Notes under the pieces: generated by a model | Told to the model about the DNA's origin: nothing | What the model saw: the letters and a program-made list of their open reading frames with translations, nothing else | Databases searched by the model: none | Position numbers and translations under genes: made by a program | Part shown: positions 1 to 9,283 of the stretch, in pieces | Numbering within the stretch: position 1 is the first letter of the stretch | How the letters are laid out: the number at the start of each line of letters is the position of its first letter | Assembly (NCBI RefSeq): GCF_009796745.1 | Contig: NZ_CP047024.1 | Coordinates: forward strand, 434,001-498,000 | Reading direction: 5' to 3' | DNA from: Paraglaciecola sp. L1A13 | GTDB lineage: Bacteria; Pseudomonadota; Gammaproteobacteria; Enterobacterales; Alteromonadaceae | DNA: 64,000 bases

Positions 1-326
1 TTTATGCTGCACGTTATGCAAACGATTTAGCATACGGAAAATTTATTGCTAAATGCGTACATGACTACCCCACACAATTTAATTATGTGCCAATTGTAAG
101 TCGCGAGAAAGTTAACGGCGCATTACAAGGGCGTATTCCCGACTTATTGCGCGCTGGCGATATTACTGAACAAGCAGGCCAGGTGCTTAATGCGACCCAA
201 AGTCAGGTGATGCTATGCGGAAATCCACAGATGATTGAAGAAGCAATGTTAGTGTTAAAAGACATGGGGCTGAAAAAGCATCTGCGTCGTTCACCGGGAC
301 AAATTACGCAAGAGCGCTATTGGTAG
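1..326 (+). CDS. fpr: Ferredoxin/flavodoxin--NADP+ reductase, C-terminal part (5' end outside window)
   Basis: The reading frame is open from base 3 and ends at TAG 324-326, so only the last ~107 residues are present. It matches the NADP-binding half of Fpr: the YAARYANDLAY stretch (E. coli HAARYAADLSY), VVSRE-like IVSREK, the VMLCGNPQM motif, and the KHLRRSPGQ..ERYW tail, whose terminal Tyr-Trp is typical of the family. Fpr moves electrons between NADPH and ferredoxin or flavodoxin, for example to recharge Fe-S and radical enzymes, and acts in the cytoplasm with FAD. The FAD domain and start codon lie upstream of the window. Identification is firm. Confidence 0.93.
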   Translation, partial: YAARYANDLAYGKFIAKCVHDYPTQFNYVPIVSREKVNGALQGRIPDLLRAGDITEQAGQVLNATQSQVMLCGNPQMIEEAMLVLKDMGLKKHLRRSPGQITQERYW

Positions 327-432
327 ATAAACAGGCCGCTTAGGCTGGGTTGTCTATAAGCTAAGGCGCCCTTGGCTAATTGTGCTAATATGCGCCCCCA
401 TAAAAAGCCCCTTATCCCATTAGGCACGTTAT

Positions 433-1110
433 ATGATCCCTTGGACCCTTCTTGATACTGCTGCTATTCCTAACAATGGCGGCGAGCTGAAGTTTTCTCA
501 GCGAGATAAAGAATTTTCTATTCGCTTATCCGGTATACGTGGCGAGTTAATGAATAGCCGCGTTTATAATTCGGAAAAAGTCCTTTCAGAGTTGGGATGT
601 TCTCATCTTAAAAACCGTAAAAATGCTCACGTATTGGTCGGTGGTCTGGGTATGGGGTACACACTATCGTCAGCGTTAAAAGCCGTTGATGAAACGTCCC
701 AAGTCACAGTGGCTGAGCTAATACCAGAAGTAGTGAAATGGAATCAAGGCCCGTTGGGTAATTGTGCAGGCAATCCGTTGCAAGACCCAAGAACGACAGT
801 ATGTGTGGGCGATGTGAAGATGCTGCTTAATACACAAAAACCTACCTATGATGCTATTTTATTGGACGTGGATAACGGTCCTGAAGGATTAACCCACTCT
901 GATAATAATTGGATTTATTCAGAGGCGGGTTTAAAAGAAATTTATCAAGTCATGAAAGACCAAGCAATGTTGGCGATTTGGTCGGCTGGACCAGACTATT
1001 TGTTTGAAGTGCGTCTTAAAAAAATAGGTTTTAAAGTAGATACCCGTGTTGTTCGTGCTCGCCCCGGCAAAGGCAGCAAGCACACTATTTTTCTAGCTAA
1101 AAAAGTTTAA
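433..1110 (+). CDS. Spermidine synthase-like methyltransferase-fold protein
   Basis: A 225-residue protein with the Rossmann core of the spermidine synthase/SAM-methyltransferase superfamily: glycine motif VLVGGLGMGYTL near residue 75, an acidic end of the next strand (VAELIPEVVKW), and YDAILLDVDNGPEG near residue 145, which aligns with the catalytic loop of polyamine aminopropyltransferases. The N-terminal beta domain of true SpeE is short here, so aminopropyl transfer is not proven and the substrate is unknown. No strong Shine-Dalgarno is visible before ATG 433. The gene converges on cysG with an 18-bp gap and no obvious terminator between them. Confidence 0.75.
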   Translation: MIPWTLLDTAAIPNNGGELKFSQRDKEFSIRLSGIRGELMNSRVYNSEKVLSELGCSHLKNRKNAHVLVGGLGMGYTLSSALKAVDETSQVTVAELIPEVVKWNQGPLGNCAGNPLQDPRTTVCVGDVKMLLNTQKPTYDAILLDVDNGPEGLTHSDNNWIYSEAGLKEIYQVMKDQAMLAIWSAGPDYLFEVRLKKIGFKVDTRVVRARPGKGSKHTIFLAKKV

Positions 1111-1128
1111 GGTTTTAGCTAGCACAGG

Positions 1129-2517
1129 TTATGCGTTTTGCTTAAACCAGTTCAGTTTATCCCGCAGACTGACCACTGAGCCGACGATAATAAGCGCTGG
1201 TGGCTTAATACCTGCTTCAGTAACTCTTTGCTGAATATCGCGTAAATTACCAGTCACTACTTTTTGCTCTGGGGTCGTCGCTGACTGAACCAAGGCTATT
1301 TCGGTGGTATCAGGTAAGCCGTGCTCAATGAGCTTTTCACATATCACTGGCAGGCCAGTCAGGCCCATATAGAATACGGTGGTTTGTTCGGGCTGAGCCA
1401 GCATTGGCCAATTTAAATCGATACTGTTATCACGTAAGTGCCCTGTGGCAAAAACCACTGATTTAGCATGATCTCTGTGGGTGAGTGGAATGCCAGCATA
1501 ACTTGCTGCTCCACTCGCTGCTGTAATACCGGGTACAACTTGAAAGCTAACGCCTTTTTCAACCAAGGTTTCTATTTCTTCACCGCCGCGGCCAAAAATA
1601 AACGGGTCCCCACCTTTTAAACGTACTACGCGGTTACCGGCTAAGGCCAAGTCAGCTAATAATTGATTGATTTCATCTTGGGGCACTGTGTGCAAGCTGC
1701 GTGCTTTGCCTACATAAATTTTCTCTGCATCACGGCGCACCAGCTCAAGTATTTCTTTTGATACGAGGCGGTCATAAACGACCACGTCAGCTTTTTGCAT
1801 TAAACGTAGCGCACGAAAGGTCAACAAGTCAGGATCACCAGGCCCTGCGCCAACTAAATACACTTCACCTTTGCCTGAGTCGTGCTCATCTAGGGCAAGT
1901 TTTTCGTGCATCATTTGCTCTGCTTTACTTTGATTGCCTTGTAATACTTGTTCTGCAACATCGCCATCAAGCACGTCCTCCCAAAAATATCGGCGCTTGG
2001 TGACAGAATCGAATCGGGCTTTGACAGCATCACGGAATTTTTCAGAAAATTGTCCGAGTAAACTCACTTTTTGGGGAATAACGGATTCTAGCTTCTGGCG
2101 TAAATAACGCAGTAATACAGGCGCTACGCCACCGCTGCTCATGGCGATAATAATGGGCGAACGGTCGACAATGGACGGTGTAATAAACTGACAAAGCGGG
2201 GTGTTATCTACCACATTAACGAGAATATTGAGGGCTTTAGCTTGCTGATGAATCGTTACGTTTAACGCGCTATCGTCAGTCGCGACAAATACTAATTGCT
2301 TAGCGACTAAATCGTCGGCTTCGTAGCCACGAGTGTGCAAGGTGATTTTCCCTTCATTAGCCAAGCGATTGACTGTGTCACATGCCCAAGGTGCAACAAC
2401 AATAATTGTCGCTGAAGTTTTCAGTAACAGTTCAACTTTACGGGCAGCTACTTCACCAGCACCAACAACGAGGCAGTTAAGTTCAGTGGTATCAACGAAA
2501 ATAGGGAAATATTGCAT
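1129..2517 (-). CDS. cysG: Siroheme synthase (multifunctional CysG)
   Basis: 462 residues, the normal length for the fused enzyme (E. coli 457). The N-terminal half is the precorrin-2 dehydrogenase/sirohydrochlorin ferrochelatase: NAD-binding VVGAGEVAARK at about residues 17-27, and the MSSGGVAPVL segment that carries the regulatory serine in the Salmonella enzyme. The C-terminal half, from about residue 216, is the SAM-dependent uroporphyrinogen-III methyltransferase with VYLVGAGPGDPDLLT, RLKGGDPFIFGRGGEE and VPGITAASG. It converts uroporphyrinogen III to siroheme for sulfite and nitrite reductases. No cys or nir genes are adjacent. Confident call. Confidence 0.96.
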   Translation of the reverse strand: MQYFPIFVDTTELNCLVVGAGEVAARKVELLLKTSATIIVVAPWACDTVNRLANEGKITLHTRGYEADDLVAKQLVFVATDDSALNVTIHQQAKALNILVNVVDNTPLCQFITPSIVDRSPIIIAMSSGGVAPVLLRYLRQKLESVIPQKVSLLGQFSEKFRDAVKARFDSVTKRRYFWEDVLDGDVAEQVLQGNQSKAEQMMHEKLALDEHDSGKGEVYLVGAGPGDPDLLTFRALRLMQKADVVVYDRLVSKEILELVRRDAEKIYVGKARSLHTVPQDEINQLLADLALAGNRVVRLKGGDPFIFGRGGEEIETLVEKGVSFQVVPGITAASGAASYAGIPLTHRDHAKSVVFATGHLRDNSIDLNWPMLAQPEQTTVFYMGLTGLPVICEKLIEHGLPDTTEIALVQSATTPEQKVVTGNLRDIQQRVTEAGIKPPALIIVGSVVSLRDKLNWFKQNA

Positions 2518-2714
2518 GGGTGACTGCTAACGCTCTTTGCACAAAGTATATGGGCTATTTTGCGTGTTCTTGTTATTTAAATAAAGTATTGAAAGCTGAA
2601 TGTATATTCTTTTTAGTTATTAATATTGAGTACTTAATGCATTTACTCAGGGCTAAGTGACGCTTTTACCAGAGGATTAGTATATTGAGCCTGCGCAGAT
2701 GAAATAGCAGGCAC

Positions 2715-2738
2715 AAAAAAGAGGCCCTTAGGCCTCTT
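2715..2738 (-). terminator. Rho-independent terminator of deaD
   Basis: An 8-bp perfect stem (AAGAGGCC/GGCCTCTT) with a 4-nt loop. Read on the minus strand it is followed by a run of T residues (the A tract at 2715-2720), 65 bp past the helicase stop. Orientation and position fit termination of deaD. Confidence 0.85.
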
Positions 2739-2802
2739 CTAAATTTTTACACCTTGTTGTCTATAAGTGCTTAGCAAATAAAGACGGCGCTATTGGTTAA
2801 CC

Positions 2803-4548
2803 TTACTCAGGTTTAGCTTTACGACGTGGAGGTTGATCTGACCACTCACGCATATTCAAGCGTTGACCAGCAACTCGGGTTTTCTGTAGTGTTTCCTGCG
2901 TCGCACGAGGCATGCTTTTTGGTAAATCAACAGTACTGAAGTTATCGTAAATTTCGATAGCGCCAATGTTTTTGCTGCTGATATTCGCTTCGTTAGCAAT
3001 CGCACCCACAATATTACCTGGCTTAGCACCGTGAGAATGACCCACTTCGATGCGGTAGCGCTGCATACCTTCTTCAGGAGTGCTGCTCTTACGCGCACGT
3101 TGAGGTCTTTCACCGCCGCGCTCACCGCCACGTTGTCCACCACGTTCACGTCCGCCGCGCTCATCACGGCCGCCACGTTCATTTCTTTCACCACGAGGTG
3201 GCGCAGAGTTTAAATCTGGGCGATCACCTTCTTTAAGGATAAGAGGCTCGTCACCTTGTGCGATTTTAGCTAATGCAGCCATTATCACTTCTGGTGATGC
3301 TTCTGTTTCTTTTTGAATAGACTCAACGATCGGGATCAATGTCTCAATACTGCTGTCACTAATCGCTTCAATAACACTGTTTTTGAAACGGCTTAAGCGC
3401 GTTTCATTTAACTGTGAAATTGACGGGATAGGCATAGGCTCAATTGATTGGCGAGTAGCGCGTTCAATTGAAAACAACATGCGTTTTTCACGGTGTGAAA
3501 TAAACAATATTGCATCACCCTTACGACCAGCACGACCAGTACGGCCGATACGGTGAACATAAGATTCAGTATCGTATGGAACGTCATAGTTAATAACGTG
3601 GCTTACACGCTCAACATCAAGTCCACGGGCAACAACATCAGTGGCAACCAGAATATCAATTTTGCCATTTTTCAAACGTTCAACGGTACGTTCACGAGAA
3701 TTCTGTGGAATATCACCGTTTAGTGGCTCAACAGCATATCCGCGGGCTGACAATTTTTCTGCCAATTCCATTGTCGCAGTTTTGGTGCGCACAAATATAA
3801 TCACGCCATCGAACTGCTCCACTTCCATTATACGGGTAAGAGCTTCAAGTTTATGATGACCGGCAACCTGACAATAGCGCTGGGTAATAGTGCTAGCAGT
3901 AGTGACTTTAGATTCGATTTTAACTTGCTTCGGATCGTTCAAATAACGTTTAGTTATTTTGCGGATTGGATCAGGCATAGTCGCTGAGAACAAAGCGGTT
4001 TGGCGCTTGTCAGGAGCGTGGCTTAAAATCCATTCAACGTCATCGATAAAGCCCATACGTAACATTTCATCGGCTTCATCAAGTACTAAGAACTTCAAGT
4101 TATCTAATTTAAGCGTACCTTTTTTGATATGGTCAATAACACGACCAGGCGTACCTACTACGACTTGAGCACCACGTCTTAGTTGACGAATTTGGTTGTC
4201 GTATGAAGAGCCACCATAGATAGGCAATACGTTAATTTTACGCGAGAAGCTAGCGTACACTTGGAAAGCTTCAGCTACCTGAATCGCTAGTTCGCGAGTT
4301 GGCGCTAAAACCAATAATTGGGTGTTGCTGTTGTTTGGGTCAATATTAGCTAGCATTGGCAAAGCAAATGCTGCTGTTTTACCTGTACCTGTTTGCGCTG
4401 TACCTAGAAGGTCGTGACCTTGCATAATAAGCGGAATACATTCAGCTTGGATTGGTGTGGGTTTTTCGTAACCTACTTTTTCTAAAGCTTGAAGAAGTTC
4501 GGCAGGTAGGTTGAGGTCTTTAAAAGTCAATTCGACAGTGTCAGTCAT
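2803..4548 (-). CDS. deaD: DEAD-box ATP-dependent RNA helicase DeaD/CsdA
   Basis: 581 residues. Core helicase motifs are in order: Q motif (KPTPIQ), motif I AQTGTGKT (~residue 50), PTRELA, TPGR, DEAD in VLDEADEML (~155), SAT (~187), and HRIGRTGR of domain 2. After the core come a linker, an Arg/Gly-rich stretch (~450-490) and a DbpA-type RNA-binding domain with GAIANEANISSKNIGAI, the layout that separates DeaD/CsdA from RhlB/RhlE/SrmB. The family unwinds structured mRNA and helps 50S assembly, especially in the cold. AGGG lies just before the ATG. The long upstream gap (4549-5091) leaves room for the long 5' leader typical of cold-shock genes, but none is proven. Confidence 0.94.
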   Translation of the reverse strand: MTDTVELTFKDLNLPAELLQALEKVGYEKPTPIQAECIPLIMQGHDLLGTAQTGTGKTAAFALPMLANIDPNNSNTQLLVLAPTRELAIQVAEAFQVYASFSRKINVLPIYGGSSYDNQIRQLRRGAQVVVGTPGRVIDHIKKGTLKLDNLKFLVLDEADEMLRMGFIDDVEWILSHAPDKRQTALFSATMPDPIRKITKRYLNDPKQVKIESKVTTASTITQRYCQVAGHHKLEALTRIMEVEQFDGVIIFVRTKTATMELAEKLSARGYAVEPLNGDIPQNSRERTVERLKNGKIDILVATDVVARGLDVERVSHVINYDVPYDTESYVHRIGRTGRAGRKGDAILFISHREKRMLFSIERATRQSIEPMPIPSISQLNETRLSRFKNSVIEAISDSSIETLIPIVESIQKETEASPEVIMAALAKIAQGDEPLILKEGDRPDLNSAPPRGERNERGGRDERGGRERGGQRGGERGGERPQRARKSSTPEEGMQRYRIEVGHSHGAKPGNIVGAIANEANISSKNIGAIEIYDNFSTVDLPKSMPRATQETLQKTRVAGQRLNMREWSDQPPRRKAKPE

Positions 4549-5091
4549 TAATTATCCCTAGTTAGAAACACGCAGGATTAACTTAGATTTCACAGTCAAA
4601 TTCTAAAACGAAACCAGCGTGGATACACAAAAAAAGTATTATATGAGAAATCACCTCTATACACCACGTTAGGCCGTGTTTTATTTGAACTTATCTGTAT
4701 TAATTTGAGATCTCTCGTTAAGTTGTTATCAATGCGTTAATGTAATGAAAAATAACCTTTAAAAATGCAACAAGTTGCCATGAAAATTTACGCAAACCCA
4801 TGCGAGTTTGCTTTTAGCTATTTACATGACAATGCATTTGTAGGACAAAAAAATCACCGGCTTGAAATTTAATGAAAAGACTTGCTCAATTTAGGGCGAC
4901 AAAAACAAGCAAAAATCGATAGCAATTAGCCTTTTATCTGACTCGATTGTTCGAGTAAGATGGATTGCAACAGCGCCATTTTTTTCGGCTAAAATAGTCG
5001 GTACGTTTTAGTATATTTTGCCAACAGTTGCCTAAATTAGAGGGCTAAACTCAGTTGATGACGGCTAAGCGCAGAACATAGGATAGGGAAG
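4549..5091. other. Divergent intergenic region between deaD and the TPR lipoprotein gene
   Basis: 543 bp without a supportable ORF, AT-rich. It must hold the promoters of both divergent genes. A 6-bp inverted repeat GCAAAC/GTTTGC (4792-4811) followed by TTTT is the only hairpin noticed; its role is unclear. Confidence 0.5.
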
Positions 5092-7842
5092 ATGAAAAAT
5101 ATGAGAAAAACGATTATCGCACTATCACTAGGGATGTTGATCAGTTGTGGTCAGCAAACCAGTGAAGAACATATTCAAGCAGCGCAAGAATTTATCGCTA
5201 ATAATGATAATGCGTCAGCTATTATCTCGTTGAAAACAGCGGTGCAAATGGCACCTAAATCACCTGAAGCGCGCTTTGAGTTAGGCAAATTGTATATCGC
5301 CGAAAAACAATTTGAGAGCGCTGAAAAAGAATTGAATAGGGCGTTAGAATACGGTTATGACGGCGCTAAAGTTTTGCCATTACTTACTCGTGCGTATCAG
5401 CGTACCGGTGCTTATGCAGCAATAAGTGAAATGGAAGACCAAAACGTTAACTTGAGTGTTGACGACAAAGCGGAAATTGGATATTTCAAAATTGTTTCCT
5501 TGGTGCGTTTAAATAAACCTGATGACGCTCGCGCTATTATCGCTGACCAACAACAGCTTGAAACTGATTCAGTCTTTAAAGCCCTCAGCAGGGTTTATGG
5601 TGAAATACTAGACAAAGACTATCCGCTTGCTTTGCAAAGTATTAGCGAAGTTAAAGATGACAGCCCCGATCATCCAGAAGTACTTAAATTGGCCGCACAG
5701 TTACATTTAAGTGTGGGCGATCCGAAAGCAGCTGCTCAGGAATTTGATCACTATGTATCGTTATATCCAGACGACATACAAACCACATTCGTGTTGGCAA
5801 AACTATGGGTTGATTTAGGTGAAACGGCTAAAGCAGAGCCATATGTCGATAAATTATTAACGGTAAACGCAAAAAACGGTTTACTGAATCAACTTAAAGC
5901 GGCCGCTCGTATAGCTGAAAAAGATTATCCAGAGGCGCAGAAGTATGCAGAACTGGGGATACAAAACGGTATCAATGACCCTGCTCTACGTTTAATTGCC
6001 GGTTACGCTGCCTATCAACAAAAAGATTTTGAATCTGCCCAACGTCACCTTTCATTAGTGGCGAGTAGTTTGCCCGATAATCACCCAGGGTTGCGTTTAC
6101 TGGCGGCAAGCCAGTTACAACTTGGTTTGACGACGGAAGCTAGTGATGTACTTGGACGCATTGAAGATGTTAGTGAGCAAGATGCCCAGTTATTTTCAAA
6201 AGCGAGCTATGAGCTGTTACGCCAAGGAAATGTCAAAGAAGCCCAACAGTTAGTGGATAAGTCATCGAGTATTAGTACTACTGCAGAAGATTTAACCCGT
6301 TTGGGTTTACTCAAACTGTCGCTCAATAATCTTGACGGTATTGTGGATTTAGAAGAGGCATTAGAGAAATCACCAGAACTGGAAAGCGCTAAGAAGACAC
6401 TTGCTACTGCGTACGTGACGACCAAACAATTCGACAAAGCGTTAGAGTTAGCCCAGCAATGGAAAGACGAAGATGCCAACGACCTGAGTGCTTATTTACT
6501 CGCGGGTGAAATCTACTCCAAACAACAAGAGTTTGAGAAAGCCAAGGTAGAATTTCAGCACGTATTGCGCATTACGCCTGAACATCAAGGCGCTGCGCTA
6601 GGGTTAGCCAATATATATATCGCTGAAAAAGATTACACCGGTGCGCAAAATGCGTTGGCCGAATTAATTAAACGTTATCCTAATTATACCCCTGCTTTAG
6701 CGACTGCTTACTTAGTGAACAAACAGCAAGGTGACGCTGATAAGGGTATTGCGCGCATTAAGAGCGCACGAGACAAGGCTCCTGATAACCAAGAAGTGAG
6801 TATGTTGTACGCACGGATCCTATTACTAGAAGGGAAATACGACCTAGCATTAGAGCAATTCACCCAATTTGACCAAGAAGCGTCACTACCGCCGGCTTAT
6901 TGGCAAGGTAAAGGTCAGGCGCTTATTCGCTCAGGCGATGTGGCTGGCGCGCAAGCGCATTACGACCTGTGGTTAAGCAAAGCGCCTAACGATAAACAAG
7001 CTGTGGTGGGTAAGTTGTTATTGCTAGACAATACCGCAAAGTACGCCGAGGGCGTTGAACTGACCAACGGTTTCTTAGCTGTACGTAACGATACACAAAT
7101 GCAGTTACTGCAAACCCATTTTTTGTTGATGAACAAAGACATGGATGCCGCTCGAAAAGCCTACGATGCTATTCCTGAAGAACTCAAGTCTATGCCTATT
7201 GTAAAAGGCTTTTTGGCACGCTTACAAATTGTAGATGGGCAATTTGACCAAGCTGAGCCTAATGCTCATGCCGCTTATATAGGTTTACCTAATGGGCGTA
7301 ACTTAGTGTTATGGGTGTTTACGTTAGAGCGTCTTAATAAAAAGGATGAAGCGTTAACGGCTATACAACAACACTTAAAAAGCGCACCTAACGATGGCGC
7401 TGCATTGATGATGTTGGCAGAACGTCAAATAAGCAGTGGAGACAGTCAAGCTGTCGCCAGCTATCAAACCTTACTGCAACAAAACCCGAATAACTTCGTA
7501 GCGCTCAATAATTTGGCATATTTGTTTCTACAAAACGGTCAGTTGGATAAAGCCCAGGAGTATGCTGAAAATGCCGTTAAGCAGCGCCCAGATAATGCTG
7601 CTGCCGTAGACACATTCGCTCAGGTATTGGTTGCGAGAAAAGACTACGACAAAGCCGTTAAACAATACGAGGCGGTAGTAAATGATGATATGCGCGATGA
7701 AGAAATCTATCTCAACTATGTTGAGGCATTATTCCTCGCGGATAAAACGATGCTAGGAAAGCGCAAACTTAGCCAACGTGAAATGAAAACCGAAGCAGGT
7801 ATTAAACGTCTGGCGCAGTTAAAAACGAAATATGCTGAGTAA
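5092..7842 (+). CDS. prsT: PrsT-like TPR-repeat lipoprotein (PEP-CTERM/exosortase-type family)
   Basis: 916 residues. The N-terminus is a lipoprotein signal: basic MKNMRK, a hydrophobic core and lipobox L-I-S-C with Cys19 as the predicted lipidated residue. The rest is a long array of tetratricopeptide repeats (for example A..LGKLYIAEKQFESAEKEL, LANIYIAEKDYTGAQNAL, LNNLAYLFLQNGQLDKAQEYAENAV). Length, signal and TPR pattern match the PEP-CTERM system TPR lipoprotein PrsT, normally tied to exopolysaccharide loci with exosortase EpsH. No exosortase or EPS gene is next to it here, so the name rests on family resemblance and the role is inferred. The purine-rich AGGATAGGGAAG lies before ATG 5092. 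Confidence 0.72.
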   Translation: MKNMRKTIIALSLGMLISCGQQTSEEHIQAAQEFIANNDNASAIISLKTAVQMAPKSPEARFELGKLYIAEKQFESAEKELNRALEYGYDGAKVLPLLTRAYQRTGAYAAISEMEDQNVNLSVDDKAEIGYFKIVSLVRLNKPDDARAIIADQQQLETDSVFKALSRVYGEILDKDYPLALQSISEVKDDSPDHPEVLKLAAQLHLSVGDPKAAAQEFDHYVSLYPDDIQTTFVLAKLWVDLGETAKAEPYVDKLLTVNAKNGLLNQLKAAARIAEKDYPEAQKYAELGIQNGINDPALRLIAGYAAYQQKDFESAQRHLSLVASSLPDNHPGLRLLAASQLQLGLTTEASDVLGRIEDVSEQDAQLFSKASYELLRQGNVKEAQQLVDKSSSISTTAEDLTRLGLLKLSLNNLDGIVDLEEALEKSPELESAKKTLATAYVTTKQFDKALELAQQWKDEDANDLSAYLLAGEIYSKQQEFEKAKVEFQHVLRITPEHQGAALGLANIYIAEKDYTGAQNALAELIKRYPNYTPALATAYLVNKQQGDADKGIARIKSARDKAPDNQEVSMLYARILLLEGKYDLALEQFTQFDQEASLPPAYWQGKGQALIRSGDVAGAQAHYDLWLSKAPNDKQAVVGKLLLLDNTAKYAEGVELTNGFLAVRNDTQMQLLQTHFLLMNKDMDAARKAYDAIPEELKSMPIVKGFLARLQIVDGQFDQAEPNAHAAYIGLPNGRNLVLWVFTLERLNKKDEALTAIQQHLKSAPNDGAALMMLAERQISSGDSQAVASYQTLLQQNPNNFVALNNLAYLFLQNGQLDKAQEYAENAVKQRPDNAAAVDTFAQVLVARKDYDKAVKQYEAVVNDDMRDEEIYLNYVEALFLADKTMLGKRKLSQREMKTEAGIKRLAQLKTKYAE

Positions 7843-7932
7843 GCTAACGAGCATAACAAGGCGACAACTGCGATTGTCAGTGTTTTTTGATAGAAGATAC
7901 TTAAAAGCGTAGCGTTTTTGGCACTATAAAAA

Positions 7933-7960
7933 AGCCCTTAAATAAGACTATTTAAGGGCT
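7933..7960. terminator. Bidirectional terminator between the TPR lipoprotein gene and trxC
   Basis: A 12-bp perfect stem AGCCCTTAAATA/TATTTAAGGGCT with loop AGAC. It has an A tract on the left and a T tract on the right, so it can stop both the plus-strand lipoprotein transcript and the minus-strand trxC transcript. Confidence 0.9.
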
Positions 7961-7995
7961 TTTTGTTGTGTATTCTTGCTTTACAGCTCAGATGT

Positions 7996-8424
7996 TTAGC
8001 ATTTCTGCATGGCTTGCATAATCCATTGTTTCAATTGCGGCTCGGATAACGCGCCAGATACACGGTCTATTTCTTTGCCTTGATGGAATAGGATCAAAGT
8101 GGGAATGCTGCGAATACCTGCGTCGGTGCTGATCTGCTGTGCTTGCTCGGTGTTTAGCTGAGCGAATAAAATGCCTTCAGTTTGGCCTGCTAATTTGGCA
8201 AAAACCGGCGCCATTACTTTACACGGACCACACCAGCTGGCCCAAAAATCCACTAAAACAGGTAGATGATTGCGCTCAATGTAGCGATAAAATTGCCCTT
8301 GTGTTAATTGACAAGGCTGATACGTATGTAGCTTATGCTGACACTTACCGCACTTCGCATCAGTGTGATCTTTACTATCAGGTATATTGTTAATGGCATA
8401 GCATTGAGGACATACGATATGCAT
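7996..8424 (-). CDS. trxC: Thioredoxin 2 (TrxC)
   Basis: 142 residues with the two-part layout of Trx2. The N-terminal zinc module has CPQC (residues 5-8) and CGKC (~25-28). The thioredoxin fold follows, with active site WASWCGPCK and the cis-proline region GIRSIPTLILF. TrxC is a cytosolic protein-disulfide reductase, OxyR-induced in E. coli. Its start lies 4 bp after the stop of the upstream ion-channel gene on the same strand, so the two are probably cotranscribed. The bidirectional hairpin at 7933-7960 ends the unit. Confidence 0.95.
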   Translation of the reverse strand: MHIVCPQCYAINNIPDSKDHTDAKCGKCQHKLHTYQPCQLTQGQFYRYIERNHLPVLVDFWASWCGPCKVMAPVFAKLAGQTEGILFAQLNTEQAQQISTDAGIRSIPTLILFHQGKEIDRVSGALSEPQLKQWIMQAMQKC

Positions 8425-8428
8425 AATT

Positions 8429-9283
8429 TTAATCTCTACTTTGCTTAGTGGTATGTGATGATAATTGTTCGACTTGTCGCTGCAACCCTTTAATGTGGAT
8501 CAGTATATCGCTAAGGGTTGGTTCTTCCTCATGTTCTTGTTCATGCTCAGCCGCTTCAAGTGCTGCTTTTTCTTTACGAGCCAGTTCGTTCTCTTGCTCC
8601 ATAACGTTAACCACGATACCTATCACCATGTTTAAAAACGCAAATGCAGTAAAGAATATAAACGTCAGGTAGAAAATCCAGCTAAGTGGATAAACTTCCA
8701 TGGTTTCGTACATGACGTCCGTCCAGTCTTCGAAGGTCATAACTCTAAACAGGGTTAATAACGATATTGTGATATCACCCCAAAGCGTTGGGTTAATCGT
8801 TCCGAATAGAGTACTGCCGACCGCTGCGTAAATATAAAAAATTATAAACATCAATAACATTACGTAGCCAAGCTGAGGCAACGCTTTGACCAACGATACT
8901 AACAATATACGCAGTTCCGGAATAATAGAAATCATCCGTAATACCCGGAACACTCTGACTAGACGGGCAATAACCGCTAAATCTGCATCTTCTGCTGGGA
9001 TCAGGCTGACGATCACAATCAATGTGTCGAATATATTCCAGAAGTTTTTAAAGAAGTTTCGTTTACGTTCTTCGGCTAAAAAACGAATGGTGATTTCAGT
9101 GAGAAAAAACGCACTGATGAACCAGTCGAGAAACTGAGTGATATTATGCATCGTAGGTGACATTTCATAGGTTTTCGCACCAACCAATAGAGCGGAAAAC
9201 ACGATCACCGAAATCACAAAAATCTCGAACAGTTTGTTCGAGCGAATACGAATAAATTGGGCCTGCAAGGATAAAGCGTTCAT
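8429..9283 (-). CDS. Voltage-gated ion channel of the BacNav (NaChBac) type
   Basis: 284 residues with the one-domain, six-helix architecture of prokaryotic voltage-gated channels. The S4 helix carries spaced arginines (ARLVRVFRVLRMI). The pore loop reads TFEDWTD, where NaChBac/NavAb have TLESW. S6 is rich in Phe/Ile/Val (FLNMVIGIVVNVM). The acidic EHEQEHEEEP segment and final helix (LSDILIHIKGLQRQVEQL) fit the coiled coil that bundles the tetramer's C-termini. It sits in the inner membrane. The extra acidic residues in the filter leave Na+ versus Ca2+ preference open. It is followed by trxC after 4 bp. Confidence 0.9.
   Translation of the reverse strand: MNALSLQAQFIRIRSNKLFEIFVISVIVFSALLVGAKTYEMSPTMHNITQFLDWFISAFFLTEITIRFLAEERKRNFFKNFWNIFDTLIVIVSLIPAEDADLAVIARLVRVFRVLRMISIIPELRILLVSLVKALPQLGYVMLLMFIIFYIYAAVGSTLFGTINPTLWGDITISLLTLFRVMTFEDWTDVMYETMEVYPLSWIFYLTFIFFTAFAFLNMVIGIVVNVMEQENELARKEKAALEAAEHEQEHEEEPTLSDILIHIKGLQRQVEQLSSHTTKQSRD

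Noticed and set aside
1701-2003. 100-codon plus-strand frame inside cysG
   Set aside because: Antisense shadow of a highly conserved gene.
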